Positions 41,036-50,482 of a stretch of DNA of 64,000 nt are shown here, in pieces. Positions within the stretch are counted from its first letter, which is position 1; every line of letters begins with the position of its first letter. The notes beneath the pieces were generated by a model, which was not told where the DNA came from, made no database searches, and was given only the letters and a program-made list of their open reading frames with translations. The stretch is from Lentisphaeria bacterium (lineage in GTDB: Bacteria; Verrucomicrobiota; Lentisphaeria; Oligosphaerales; Oligosphaeraceae), in assembly GCA_016288215.1 (NCBI GenBank), contig JAEEYQ010000046.1, positions 1 through 64,000 on the forward strand. Reading direction: 5' to 3'. The translations under genes and the position numbers were made by a program.

Positions 41036-44000
41036 TTAGAGCAGAAGTTCCTGGATTTCGGCCAGGCTGAACGCCAAGTTCTGAGCCTGGGCGGTGGCGG
41101 AATCGACGACGGTTCGGAACAGCTCCTGCTTTTGGGCCAGAAGCTCCAGAACCTTCTCTTCGATGCTGTCTTCCATGATGAGACGATAGGCGAAGACGGC
41201 CTTGTTCTGTCCAATGCGGTGGGTTCGGTCGATGGCCTGATTCTCCACGGCGGGGTTCCACCATGGATCATAGAGGAAGACATAGTCGGCTTTGGTGAGA
41301 GTCAAGCCTGTGCCCGCCGCCTTAAGGCTAAGCAGAAAGACAGCGGGAGCGGGACAATTATTGAAAGCGGAAATGATGGCGGGGCGGGAGGCGACAGGGG
41401 TGTCTCCCGTGATGGTGAAGGTTTGGATATTACGTTGGAAGAGAGACTTAGCGATAATGTCCAGCATGGAGGCAAATTGGCTGAAGACCAACACGGAGTG
41501 TCCGGCGGCGGTGAGTTCGTCCAGATGTTCCAGCAGCGTTTCCAGTTTGGCGGAAGGGGCGTCGACATCCTCTCCAAAGACCAGAGCGGGGTCGCAGCAG
41601 ATTTGGCGGAGGCGGAGCAGGGCGGTCAGAATCTGAGTCTGCCCATGACCGTCTCCTTGGGATTGGATGGTGACGCGGGCGGCGGCCAGAGCATGGTCAT
41701 AGAGTTGGCGTTGCTTTTCGTTCATGGCGATGCGGATGCATGCCTCCGTGCGCGGCGGCAGCTCGGGGGCGACGACCTCTTTGGTGCGTCTCAGCAGAAC
41801 GGGGGCCAGTTTGCGGCTCAGGTCGGCGAGAGACTCCGGCGTGTTGGTGTAGGTGGCCGCGAAGGTCTCCCTTGTGCCCAAATAGCCGGGGTTCAGAAAA
41901 TCCATGATGGACCACAAGTCCATCAGATGGTTTTCGATGGGCGTGCCGGTCATGGCCAGACGGTGCTCCGCCTTCAAGGTCTTGACGGCGCGGGTGATTT
42001 GGGCGTCTGGATTTTTGATGGACTGCGCTTCGTCCAAAATGACAAAATCGAAAGGGATGGCGGCAAGGGCGGCGATGTCCTGCCGCGCCAAACTGTAGTG
42101 GGTGACGAAAATCGCCTGTCCTGACTGCTGCAAAAGGGCGGCGCGGGTTTGTGGCGTCCCTTTGACCAAGATGATGTTCAACGGGATGCGAAACTGCTGC
42201 GCCTGCCGTTGCCACACGTCCATGACGGAGGCGGGGCAGATGACCAGGACCCGCCATGGTTCATTTTCTCTAAGTTGTTGTTTCCAAGTATATAAGAGAG
42301 ACAAAAGCTGCAGGGTTTTGCCTAAACCCATGTCATCGGCGAGAATGGCCCCCGCACCGCAAAGACAGCGGTCCGCAAGATAATCGACGCCGACCTTCTG
42401 ATAGGGGCGCAGGACCTCCAGCAGGCTTTGGGGCAGTGGCGGCTTTTGGGGGACGGTGTCCAGAGAGAGCATCTCGCGAAACTGCCGTCGGTTTCCCATC
42501 AGCTCCGGCTCCAAAGCCTCAATGGCCTTGAATTTGGCCTTTGCCTCGGAAGACAGAACCGTTTGGGCCACGTCCGTCAAATTCTGCTCCTCCATGGTTT
42601 TGAGCAGAGCTTCCGCCTTGGGCAGGTCCATGGAGAGCCATTGACCAGTGGAGAGGCGGAACAAGGGCATCTTGGCACGAACATTGCGGCGAAAGTCCTC
42701 GCAGGAGATGGTCTGTTTTCCCAAAAGGACGGAGTGGGCGAAGGTCACCAGACCGCCATGGGTCTCAACATTGATTAACATTTTGGGGTACAATGAGTTC
42801 TGACTTACAACGGCATCCACGTCTGGCGTGCAGAGTTTGTCCACGTTTTGGGGCAGGCTTGACCAAAATTCACGAAGCGGCTCCGTGTTGGCCAATTTGG
42901 CGGGAAGGGTGACCCCGTCCTGCTCCCGATTGCCGCGGTCGCCCAGCTGCAGCAACAGATCCCGAAGTTGAGCGCCTTCCTTTCCGCTGTTGTCATGGAT
43001 GATGAAAAGACCGTTCTCCTCGGTGACCGTCATGTCTTTGGCTGGCACGAAGGTGGAGTCCAGCCGGATGGGACTGCCGTTTTGATAGCCCATGAGGCGG
43101 AATTCGTTATTGTCTTGACTCAACGTGACTTGGAGCTTTTCTGAAAGGTCGTGGACATGGCGGACGCAGGAGCCTGTGACCAAATCCAACCGGTTGTTGA
43201 CCAGCTTCTTCAGATGTGCGCAAATCGCCCGCCTCTGCATTCGAGGGGACTTTTTCTTGAAGAACTCATTGAGCAGACTCCAGGGGACGGGCGGAGTGTA
43301 GTTGTCCAAAAGGTGTCGGGTGGCGAGGGGGGCGTTTCCTGTGAAGATTTCGTAAATTTCGTGATACAGCTTTTTTAGACCATTGGTGAGAGTGAATTGG
43401 GCGTCAACCCGAATCCATTCGCCTTCGTCGTGCAGGACGAACTGGAGACTGGCGGGGACGGTGACGCCGTCCGGACGGATGAATTCTTGGCTGTCTTTGT
43501 CAATGAAGCGGGGCGGGTCGCTGCGCTGCCAATGGCGTTGCCAATCCTGAAACTCCGCAAGGGAGAGTTTTAGCATCTTCATGGAGAGCAGGCGCAAGGG
43601 CACCTCGCGCAGCCGTGGGAGAAGCCATTGCAGGAAGAGTGCATCGGCCTCCGACCATTTCAGCCGAGTCTCCTGACCTTGCTTCACTTGATAGGCATTG
43701 TTGCGTAACTGCATGAGGGTAAACAAGTTACGTATAGAGTCAAGGGTATAGTAGAAGCGAATGCCCACCATACCGGCCTCATGTTTGAAGTCCGCTTCCA
43801 CCTCTAGTTTTGCCGCTTGTGAAGGGCGACGCACGGCGTCGGAGAGAAAATCCGACTGGCTGTACCGTGACGTGGGGCCCGAGGAGGAGGACGGTGCGGT
43901 GGCGGCAGGCCGCTTTGGCGTGAAGACGTTTCCGGGCATGTTCCAGCCATTCATTCGGCAGACCAGGGCCAGCAGATAGTCGGCGCCGCAGGCGTGCACG

Positions 44001-44251
44001 CAATGGGGGTTGGGAAAGCTGCAGGTGCATTCCACGCTCCATGTGCCATTTTCGCCCATAGTCCAGGTGGCGGTGTGTCGCCCAATATGGGCTAGTAGCT
44101 GGTTCTGCGTCCAGTTCAAAGACAATGACGATTCCGCAGTGATCAGATGTTGGCAGCCACTGACCATCATCTGGCTGAAACGGCTTTTGAAGTCCTCGCG
44201 GGACAGCCATTGGCCAAGCCATGGTGGAGGAGTTGGAGGGTATTTGATCAT
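41036..44251 (-). CDS. SWIM-domain SNF2-family helicase
   Basis: A 1071-residue SF2 DNA translocase of the SNF2/Rad54 type. The N-terminal SWIM zinc finger (about 65-90) reads [17 protein letters not shown], the CxC-xn-CxH form. The middle region is a long family-specific helical part. The ATPase core (about 625-1070) has [18 protein letters not shown] (Walker A), [13 protein letters not shown] (DEAQ box), the Helicase_C part with [15 protein letters not shown], and the conserved [38 protein letters not shown] type (seen here as [10 protein letters not shown]). Such proteins remodel protein-DNA complexes or help repair and transcription recycling. It follows the DUF362 gene by 9 bases. Confidence 0.92.
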   Translation of the reverse strand: [1071 protein letters not shown]

Positions 44252-44260
44252 AGGGGCTCG

Positions 44261-45490
44261 TCAGGGTCTACGCATGAGACGCCGCGGGTCAAAGGCGCGC
44301 ATGACGCTTCCAAGGGCCCGAGTCGACAGATTCGCCAACGCCGTCAGGTGGAGCATGCGGTCCAACAGACTCCGCTTCAAGTCAATGGCTTTGACGGGAC
44401 AGAACTCATGGCAGCAGTAGCAGCGGATGCAGGTTTGGTCATTGAGGACGGGGCCGCCTTCCGCCGTCGGCTGGATGGCGGCGGGCTGGACAGGGCAGCC
44501 GTTCTGGCAGCGAAGACAGCGGATGCACTTTGCAGTGTCGATGACGGGGCGGGCGACCAGCTGACGGCGCAGCCAGCGGAGGGCCCAGATGGGCAGAGGC
44601 AGGATGCGCATGATGTTGCAGGGTGCCTTGACCAGTTCGAAATCGGCAATGCGCATGCGATCGATGGCGGCGCCATGGATGGCAATGCGGTTCAGGTCAG
44701 TTTCGCCGAAGCCGGCTCGTCGGGTGGCCATGGTGACGGGCACATCCTCTGGTTTCAGGCCGATGATGGCACAGGCCACGGTGTCCACCGCCGCCAAGTC
44801 GGTTCCCACAATGAGGGCTCCGATTTTGCGGGGTGTCCCGCCGCTTGGGCCGGGGCCTTCCATGCCGACGACCGCATCCATGACGGCCAAGGCGGGCTTG
44901 GCGATTCTATTTATGTCTATCATCAAGTCCGCCAAGCAGTTACGATCTTGGAAGCGAAAATGGAACTGGCCTTTGGCGGCCCCTGGAATCAGTCCATATT
45001 GGTTTTTCAAGGCGCCCGTGAAGGCCATTTGCGTGTGGGTTTTCAGCTTGGGCAGGGTGATGAGCACATCGTGGGTGGCCAGATGCTCCGTCAGGTCGAT
45101 GTGCTTCGCAATGCGGTTGTTCGGCTCCTCGTAGGTTCGGGTGCCCTTGAAATCCACCAACGTGGCGCCGTTCTCCTTGATGGGCTCCAGCAGACCGGAG
45201 ACGGCGGCGGCGGCGGCGGTGCTTCCCACGCCAGGTCCATCTCCTACGGAGACAATGGCTTCGGTCTCCTTCAGCAGCTCGAGGACACCGCGGAGAATGG
45301 CCGGATGGGTGGTGACGGCCATGTCCGGCTTGGAGGGCGCCACCAGATTGGGCTTCAGCAGAACTCGTTTTCCCTTTGGCACAATGGCACTGATGCCGCC
45401 AAAGGGGGCCAAGGCCTCCCGCAATGCCGAAAGGACAGCTTTCGGATCATCATAAGAGTCTAGAGGAATGACACTTACCGTTGCAGGCAT
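44261..45490 (-). CDS. DUF362 domain protein with two 4Fe-4S clusters
   Basis: A 409-residue iron-sulfur protein. Residues about 10-290 form DUF362 (KRVLLKPNLVAP, ITLPKLKTHTQMAFTGALKNQYG, DAVVGMEGPGPSGG). The C-terminal part (about 318-380) carries ferredoxin-type cysteines in KCIRCLRCQNGCPVQ and TCIRCYCCHEFCPVKAI. The family is often a redox partner protein of unclear specificity. It overlaps the tatD 3' end by 16 bases and is followed by the SNF2 gene. The start is supported by AAGGGAACCCACC. Confidence 0.88.
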   Translation of the reverse strand: MPATVSVIPLDSYDDPKAVLSALREALAPFGGISAIVPKGKRVLLKPNLVAPSKPDMAVTTHPAILRGVLELLKETEAIVSVGDGPGVGSTAAAAAVSGLLEPIKENGATLVDFKGTRTYEEPNNRIAKHIDLTEHLATHDVLITLPKLKTHTQMAFTGALKNQYGLIPGAAKGQFHFRFQDRNCLADLMIDINRIAKPALAVMDAVVGMEGPGPSGGTPRKIGALIVGTDLAAVDTVACAIIGLKPEDVPVTMATRRAGFGETDLNRIAIHGAAIDRMRIADFELVKAPCNIMRILPLPIWALRWLRRQLVARPVIDTAKCIRCLRCQNGCPVQPAAIQPTAEGGPVLNDQTCIRCYCCHEFCPVKAIDLKRSLLDRMLHLTALANLSTRALGSVMRAFDPRRLMRRP

Positions 45491-46272
45491 GGTGGGTTCC
45501 CTTGGACAGAATCCGGCCCTTGAAGGCGAAACAGGCGTTTGGCATTGGCCAATGTGATTGCCGCAATCTCCTCCGGCGTGCGCCCTTTTTCATCCGCCAC
45601 ACGCTGACCGATGAGCGGGATGTAGGATGGATTGTTCCGTTGTCCACGAAATGGCTTTGGGGCCAGATAGGGGGAATCCGTCTCCAGCAGCAGTCGATCC
45701 AACGGGACAACCGCCAGCGCCTCCCGAATGTTGTCCGCCTTGTTGAAGGTCACCATGCCGTTGACGGAGATCATGGCACCCAAATCCAGCCAGGCGCGTG
45801 CCTCGGGAACCGTGCCCGTGAAACTGTGGATCACGAAGCCGACATTCGGATCAAGGGCGGCGTTCTTCACGATGGCGTAGCAATCGTCGAAGGCCTCGCG
45901 GCAATGGATGACGGCAGGCATGGCAAGCTCCCGGGCAAGCTGGAGAAAGAGGGCGAAGACGTTCCGCTGGCTCTCCCGTGGGGATATGTCGTAATGGTAG
46001 TCCAGTCCAATCTCCCCCACGGCGACCACGCCAGGCTCCGCCAGAAGACGGCGAAATGGCTCCATGCCGTGGTAGGTGGAGGCCACGTGGGGATGCAGTC
46101 CAACGGTGGCATAGACCCCGCTGGCCGGATTCGCCACTGCGGCGGTGCGGTCAATGTCATCGTAACTCGTTCCCTGGACGATAAATAGCTCCACGCCTGC
46201 CTGTCGCCCCGCCGCGATGACATCGGTGGCAGTGTCCTCTTCTTCAATATGGAAATGGGTGTCTGACCACAT
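45475..46272 (-). CDS. tatD: TatD-family metal-dependent hydrolase (DNase)
   Basis: A 265-residue TIM-barrel amidohydrolase-like nuclease that degrades DNA ends and may act in quality control of exported proteins. Seen: DTHFH (first metal pair, near residue 4), GLHPH, VAVGEIGLDYHYD (glutamate ligand), VIHCREAFDD, FVIHSFTG and LLLETDSPYLAPKPF (aspartate ligand). All expected metal residues are present. It begins 3 bases after the surA-like stop, suggesting coupled translation, and ends inside the next gene. Confidence 0.9.
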   Translation of the reverse strand: MWSDTHFHIEEEDTATDVIAAGRQAGVELFIVQGTSYDDIDRTAAVANPASGVYATVGLHPHVASTYHGMEPFRRLLAEPGVVAVGEIGLDYHYDISPRESQRNVFALFLQLARELAMPAVIHCREAFDDCYAIVKNAALDPNVGFVIHSFTGTVPEARAWLDLGAMISVNGMVTFNKADNIREALAVVPLDRLLLETDSPYLAPKPFRGQRNNPSYIPLIGQRVADEKGRTPEEIAAITLANAKRLFRLQGPDSVQGNPPCLQR

Positions 46273-46275
46273 GGC

Positions 46276-47250
46276 TCATTTGGCATTGACGGGCTTCTTG
46301 TCCAGACGGCGCACGGGATATTTCATGGAAAGCTCCTTGATGAAGGCCTTGTAGCGTTGCTCTTGTTCCATGAGCTTCAGGCGGTTGCGGATATCCTTGC
46401 GCACTTCGGGAGTCAGCTGTTGAACGCCGCTGCCATCGATGTCCATGACTCGGACAATGTAGATGGAGTTGCCCAATTCCATGGGAGGAAGGATTTGGCC
46501 TGGCTGGGACTCTTTGAGCTTTTCGATGAGGCGGGGGTCCAGATCGGAGAGCCAGCCATGGTCACCGCCGTTTGCCGCCTGTTCGTCCTCTGAATAGCGT
46601 TGGGCCATTTCCGCGAAGTCCTGCCCTTGGGCGAGTCCGTTCACGATGATTTCCTCAATAATTTTCAGGCGGTCAGCGTGACGGCCGTCCTTTTTGAGCT
46701 GGATGATGCCCAAATGGTAGCTACGGGGTTTGGCGAAAAGCGCCGCGTTTTCCGCGTAGAAGGTCTCCACGTCGGATTCTGGAATGGTGATGCCCCTTTC
46801 GATGCGGTCACGGGTCAGCAGTTCCACGGCCACGTCTTTGTAGAGCTTCTCCTTGAATTCCTTTGCGGTCATGCCCTCTTTGAAGAGCATCTCCTCGAAT
46901 TTGATCCAATTTCCGCCGGCCACCCGCATGACCAGCTGATCCAGCCGCTCTTGGACCAGATCTTGGGGCAGTTTGGCTTTCATGGCCTCGAACTCCTTCC
47001 AAATCAGCTCTTTGGCGATGAGATTGTCCAGCGCGTTTCGCCGCATGGAAACCAGTCGCCGCGTCAGATCCTGTCCGCTGAATTCACGGGCCAAGGCGCC
47101 TTCCTCCTGAGTGGTGTATTTCTGCACGTCCGAGACAGTGATCACCTGATCTCCCACGACCGCCAACAGCGCATCCGTGGTGCCCAATGATTCCGAAATT
47201 GCGTAACTCGTTAATAATAAGTAGGTTATGAATAATATCAGCTTTTTCAT
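46276..47250 (-). CDS. SurA-like periplasmic peptidyl-prolyl isomerase
   Basis: A periplasmic parvulin-type folding factor of 324 residues that probably helps outer-membrane protein biogenesis. The signal peptide is MKKLILFITYLLLTSYA (1-17). SurA N-terminal helices follow (about 25-160: VVGDQVITVSDVQKY, LIAKELIWKEFEAMK). One PPIC domain (about 175-275) has YHLGIIQLKKDG, DFAEMAQRYSEDEQAANGGDHGWLS and LPPMELGNSIYIVRVMD. The open frame extends to 47325, but ATG 47250 with AAGGAAC upstream is the natural start. Gene order surA-tatD-DUF362-SNF2-fusion suggests one long minus-strand transcript. A palindrome ATGCA-AAAATA-TGCAT (47306-47321) lies upstream. Confidence 0.85.
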   Translation of the reverse strand: MKKLILFITYLLLTSYAISESLGTTDALLAVVGDQVITVSDVQKYTTQEEGALAREFSGQDLTRRLVSMRRNALDNLIAKELIWKEFEAMKAKLPQDLVQERLDQLVMRVAGGNWIKFEEMLFKEGMTAKEFKEKLYKDVAVELLTRDRIERGITIPESDVETFYAENAALFAKPRSYHLGIIQLKKDGRHADRLKIIEEIIVNGLAQGQDFAEMAQRYSEDEQAANGGDHGWLSDLDPRLIEKLKESQPGQILPPMELGNSIYIVRVMDIDGSGVQQLTPEVRKDIRNRLKLMEQEQRYKAFIKELSMKYPVRRLDKKPVNAK

Positions 47251-47305
47251 GTTCCTTATCCACCCCATTGATGGAAGCCATGGCCCGACTGCCGGGCCCC
47301 CTCGC

Positions 47306-47321
47306 ATGCAAAAATATGCAT
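47306..47321. promoter_or_regulatory. ATGCA palindrome in divergent promoter region
   Basis: ATGCA-AAAATA-TGCAT is a perfect 5-bp inverted repeat with a 6-base centre. It lies between the surA-like gene (minus) and tsaE (plus). Related TTGCAT/ATGCAA words cluster upstream of the sialidase and the oxidoreductase at 57.3-57.7 kb. It may be an operator, but the match is short. Confidence 0.3.
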
Positions 47322-47461
47322 ACATGACACCTATTTAATTTAATATGGAAACGGCCTTACGCAAAGAACCGATTATATTAATATGAAGGTAATTTGTGTG
47401 GGGCCATGGACGAGCCGGTCTGTGGCCCCCACGAACGGCAATTATGGAAAGGTGGTTTTTC

Positions 47462-47908
47462 ATGCGCGTCATCTCGTCAGGAGAGGCAAAGACGTTGGAA
47501 TTGGGGGCGAAATTGTCCCATGTCATTCCGAAGGGCACGGTTGTGGCCCTTCATGGGGACTTGGGGGCGGGGAAGACCGTCCTCAGCCGAGGTTTTGCAC
47601 GGGGGCTCGGCATCACCGAAGCGGTGACCAGTCCCACGTTCACGGTGGTGCAGGAATATGCAATTCCATCCGGCGGGTGGTTCTATCATCTTGACATGTA
47701 TAGAATTACAGACGAAGCTTCCGCTCTGGCCTTTGGCATTGATGAATATCTTTTCAATCCACAGGCCATCACGTTGGTGGAATGGCCGGAGCGCATCGAA
47801 AAGCTGCTGGACACTCCGCACACCATCCATATCACCCTGTCTCACGAAGGGGAGGAAACCCGCGCTCTCGAACTGCCGGAAGAATTAGCGGATAAAATTG
47901 GCCATTAG
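47462..47908 (+). CDS. tsaE: tRNA threonylcarbamoyladenosine biosynthesis protein TsaE
   Basis: Small P-loop ATPase that cycles the TsaB-TsaD complex during synthesis of t6A37 in tRNA. 148 residues, normal. Walker A is VALHGDLGAGKTVLSRGFA (about 26-44), followed by VTSPTFTVVQEY (switch region) and FYHLDMYRI, with the Walker B-like VEWPERIE. The frame is open from 47396; ATG 47462 with GGTGG 6 bases upstream gives the standard N-terminus. It stands alone on the plus strand and converges with uup, with only 6 bases between the stop codons. Confidence 0.92.
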   Translation: MRVISSGEAKTLELGAKLSHVIPKGTVVALHGDLGAGKTVLSRGFARGLGITEAVTSPTFTVVQEYAIPSGGWFYHLDMYRITDEASALAFGIDEYLFNPQAITLVEWPERIEKLLDTPHTIHITLSHEGEETRALELPEELADKIGH

Positions 47909-47914
47909 AAATCC

Positions 47915-49804
47915 CTAATTCCCCTCAATGGCTTCCAGTTCCGCCCAACGGTTGTAGAGGCGTTCCACCTCCTGTTTGGCCATGGCGAGCTTTTCCGTCA
48001 GTTCGGCTGTCTGTTTGCCATATTTGATGTGGAAATCCGGACGGGAGAAGATGGCCTCCAGTTCGGCGACGGCGTTCTCCGCCTGGGCGATGGCCTCTTC
48101 CATGCCCTCTAACTCCTTCTTCTCCGCCCACTTAAGCTTGCGTGGCCTGGAGGGCTCCTGGTGAGAACTGCGGGACGTGGAGGCGGGCTGTGCCGTTTGT
48201 GTGGACAGTTGCGCCGCCTGTCGCCGTTCCGCCAGCTTTTGGGCATAGTAGGTATAATTGCCCGGCTGATGGACGACTTTTGCATCTCCCTCGAAGGCAA
48301 GGATATCCGTACAGACTCGATTGAGAAAATAGCGGTCATGGCTGACGATGGCCATGCAGCCGTCAAATTCCATCAGAGCCTCTTCCAAAACCCGAAGCGT
48401 GGGCAGGTCCAGGTCGTTGGTCGGCTCGTCCATCAGCAGGAAATTGCCGCCTTCCTTCAAAATCTTGGCCAGAACGATGCGGTTGCGCTCACCGCCGGAG
48501 AGCTGGCCGATGAGGGAATTGATTTCGTCGTCCTGAAAGAGAAAGTTCTTTAAGTATGTCCACAGGTTGAGCTTCCGATTGTCGAAGATGACGAAGTCGT
48601 TGCCTTCGCCCACTTCTTCGAAGACGGTCTTTTCATTGTGGAGGATGACGCGATGCTGTTCCACATAGTTGAAGATGACCCGTTCGCCGATGCGGACCTG
48701 GCCGGCGTCCGGCTGAAGCTCCCCTAAAATCAGCCGCAGCAGACTGGTTTTGCCCATGCCGTTGCGCCCAATGACGCCCAGCCGCATGCCGGCCTCGAAA
48801 TGAAATGTAAAATGATTCAGAAGTTGCTTTCCACCAAGGGTTAAGGACACATCATTGAGTTCGGCTATGATGTTGCCCATCTGAGGGGCGGGCGGAAGCA
48901 GAAGCTCCACATTTTGCTCGCGTTTGAGGGCTTCCTGATTGACGGCGTTCTCGAATCGCTGAATGCGGCTTCGTGACTTGGTGCCCCGCGCCTGAGGGCC
49001 GCGGCGGATCCAGTCGATTTCGCGGCGGATGAAGGCCAGACGCTTCTGCTCCTGCAGCTCTGCTTCGCTGAGCCGTTCGGCCTTCTTGGCAAGGAAGCTG
49101 CTGTAGTTGCCGTCGTAGCTGTAAAGCTTTCCGTAGGAGAGCTCTAGGATACGAGTACTCAGACGGTCCAAAAAGAAGCGGTCGTGAGTGATGAAAAGGC
49201 ACGTGCAAGTGTGGTGGAGAATGAAATCTTCCAGCCAGGCGATGGTTTCCGTGTCCAGATGGTTGGTGGGTTCGTCCAGAAGCAGGATGTCCGGCAGGTC
49301 GATGAGGACTTTGCAGAGGCCGATGCGGCGCTTTTCACCGCCGGACAGGTTGCCCACGGGACGGTTCAGGCTGGGAGTCTCCAGCGAGGCTGCCAAGGTC
49401 TGGAGACGAGTGTCCAGGCTCCATCCGTCGCGGGCGGTGATGATGCCCTCCAGTTCTGAGAGGCGCTTCCCTGCCGCCTGATGTTCATATTCATGAAGGA
49501 GCTCCAGAAGGGCGGCGGCGCCGTCCATGATGTTCTCCCGCACGGTGCGGGTGGGGTCCAAATCCAGCTCCTGCGGAAGATAGGCGATGCGAAGCCCCCG
49601 CTTGACGGCCACGTCCCCCGTGTAGAAATGCTCCCGACCGGCAAGAATCTTCAGCAGAGTGGATTTGCCGGAGCCGTTTCTGCCAATCAGACCGACCCGT
49701 TCCCCTTCGTGGAGTATCAGGTTCTGGTTGTCCAAAAGCAGAGTGGTGCCAATGTGCGCATGAAGCTCGGTGGCGTTCAGCAGAATGGGATTCGTTTCGT
49801 ACAA
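47915..49804 (-). CDS. uup: ABC-F family ATPase (Uup-like)
   Basis: A cytosolic ABC-F protein with two nucleotide-binding domains and no membrane part; such proteins act at the ribosome or in DNA repair (Uup). Seen: Walker A GLIGRNGSGKSTLLK (first) and GVIGRNGMGKTSLLR (second), signatures NLSGGEKRRIGL and LSGGERNRIVL, and Walker B DILLLDEPTNHLD and FLLMDEPTNDLD. A C-terminal coiled coil (about 545-629) is typical of Uup. I choose a TTG start at 49804 because AAGGAA lies 7 bases upstream; an earlier TTG at 49822 is also in frame. It is probably the last gene of the hom-ftsK operon. Confidence 0.88.
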   Translation of the reverse strand: MYETNPILLNATELHAHIGTTLLLDNQNLILHEGERVGLIGRNGSGKSTLLKILAGREHFYTGDVAVKRGLRIAYLPQELDLDPTRTVRENIMDGAAALLELLHEYEHQAAGKRLSELEGIITARDGWSLDTRLQTLAASLETPSLNRPVGNLSGGEKRRIGLCKVLIDLPDILLLDEPTNHLDTETIAWLEDFILHHTCTCLFITHDRFFLDRLSTRILELSYGKLYSYDGNYSSFLAKKAERLSEAELQEQKRLAFIRREIDWIRRGPQARGTKSRSRIQRFENAVNQEALKREQNVELLLPPAPQMGNIIAELNDVSLTLGGKQLLNHFTFHFEAGMRLGVIGRNGMGKTSLLRLILGELQPDAGQVRIGERVIFNYVEQHRVILHNEKTVFEEVGEGNDFVIFDNRKLNLWTYLKNFLFQDDEINSLIGQLSGGERNRIVLAKILKEGGNFLLMDEPTNDLDLPTLRVLEEALMEFDGCMAIVSHDRYFLNRVCTDILAFEGDAKVVHQPGNYTYYAQKLAERRQAAQLSTQTAQPASTSRSSHQEPSRPRKLKWAEKKELEGMEEAIAQAENAVAELEAIFSRPDFHIKYGKQTAELTEKLAMAKQEVERLYNRWAELEAIEGN

Positions 49805-49852
49805 AAGGCGTTCCTTAAGCAAGGGAATGATGAGGCGGAAAAGGAAAGGCGG

Positions 49853-50464
49853 CTATGGCGTTCCGTTGAAGCGAATCTCCAGCGCACCGTCCTCAAAGCC
49901 GATGGACTGGAGCCGACGGGGCCAGACGTGCAGTGAATGCAGCTTCAGCGCTTTGTCGGAAAAGGTTCGGTTTAAGGACATTAGCCAGTTTTTAGGGAAG
50001 TTTCGGCCGTTGATTTGGACATCAAGGCATTCCGCCAATAACTCTTTCTCGCTCACTTTCGCTCTGACGGTTATTTTTCCATTGATGAAGCGCTTTCGGA
50101 AAAGAGGACAGGATTTCAAAGGCAGGCTTCCGGAGACGGTCACCACATTGTCTTCGATTTTGACCGCCACCATCTCAGATATGTACTGATAGTCTGTACT
50201 CATTGTCAGAAGCTGATTTAGCTCTCTATCGGTAAGCCGCAGGGTGTTGGCTTTGCCACGGTCATAGGCTTCAAAGGCTTCGCGCAAGGTGGTGTCCAGC
50301 TGAACGGTCTCCTGTTGGTTGGCGGTCTCAGGCCGAATGCCCAAAGACACAGGAGAGGTCAGCAGCTGTCTGATGGCGATATACGTGCCAATGACTGCCA
50401 CCAGAAACAGGACAAGCAGAATCAGGCAGATGTTGCGGAACCAATGGGAACGTTTTTTCGACAT
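49853..50464 (-). CDS. Membrane-anchored protein of unknown function
   Basis: Not recognised. 203 residues. A short basic start is followed by one membrane helix (about 10-30, FRNICLILLVLFLVAVIGTYI). A periplasmic domain of about 165 residues comes next, with a beta-rich region (VAVKIEDNVVTVSGSLPL; GKITVRAKVSEKELLAECLDVQINGR). The general layout resembles small lipid- or wall-associated accessory domains, but no family motif is clear. It sits between the RodZ-like gene (18 bases upstream) and uup (about 48 bases downstream) in an ftsK operon, so an envelope or division role is possible. Confidence 0.6.
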   Translation of the reverse strand: MSKKRSHWFRNICLILLVLFLVAVIGTYIAIRQLLTSPVSLGIRPETANQQETVQLDTTLREAFEAYDRGKANTLRLTDRELNQLLTMSTDYQYISEMVAVKIEDNVVTVSGSLPLKSCPLFRKRFINGKITVRAKVSEKELLAECLDVQINGRNFPKNWLMSLNRTFSDKALKLHSLHVWPRRLQSIGFEDGALEIRFNGTP

Positions 50465-50482
50465 GGTTTCAGGCAGGAGCTA

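Noticed and set aside
44147-45463. 438-codon plus-strand frame.
   Set aside because: It is antisense to the DUF362-ferredoxin gene; high GC at codon position one or three of the real gene keeps the opposite frame open.
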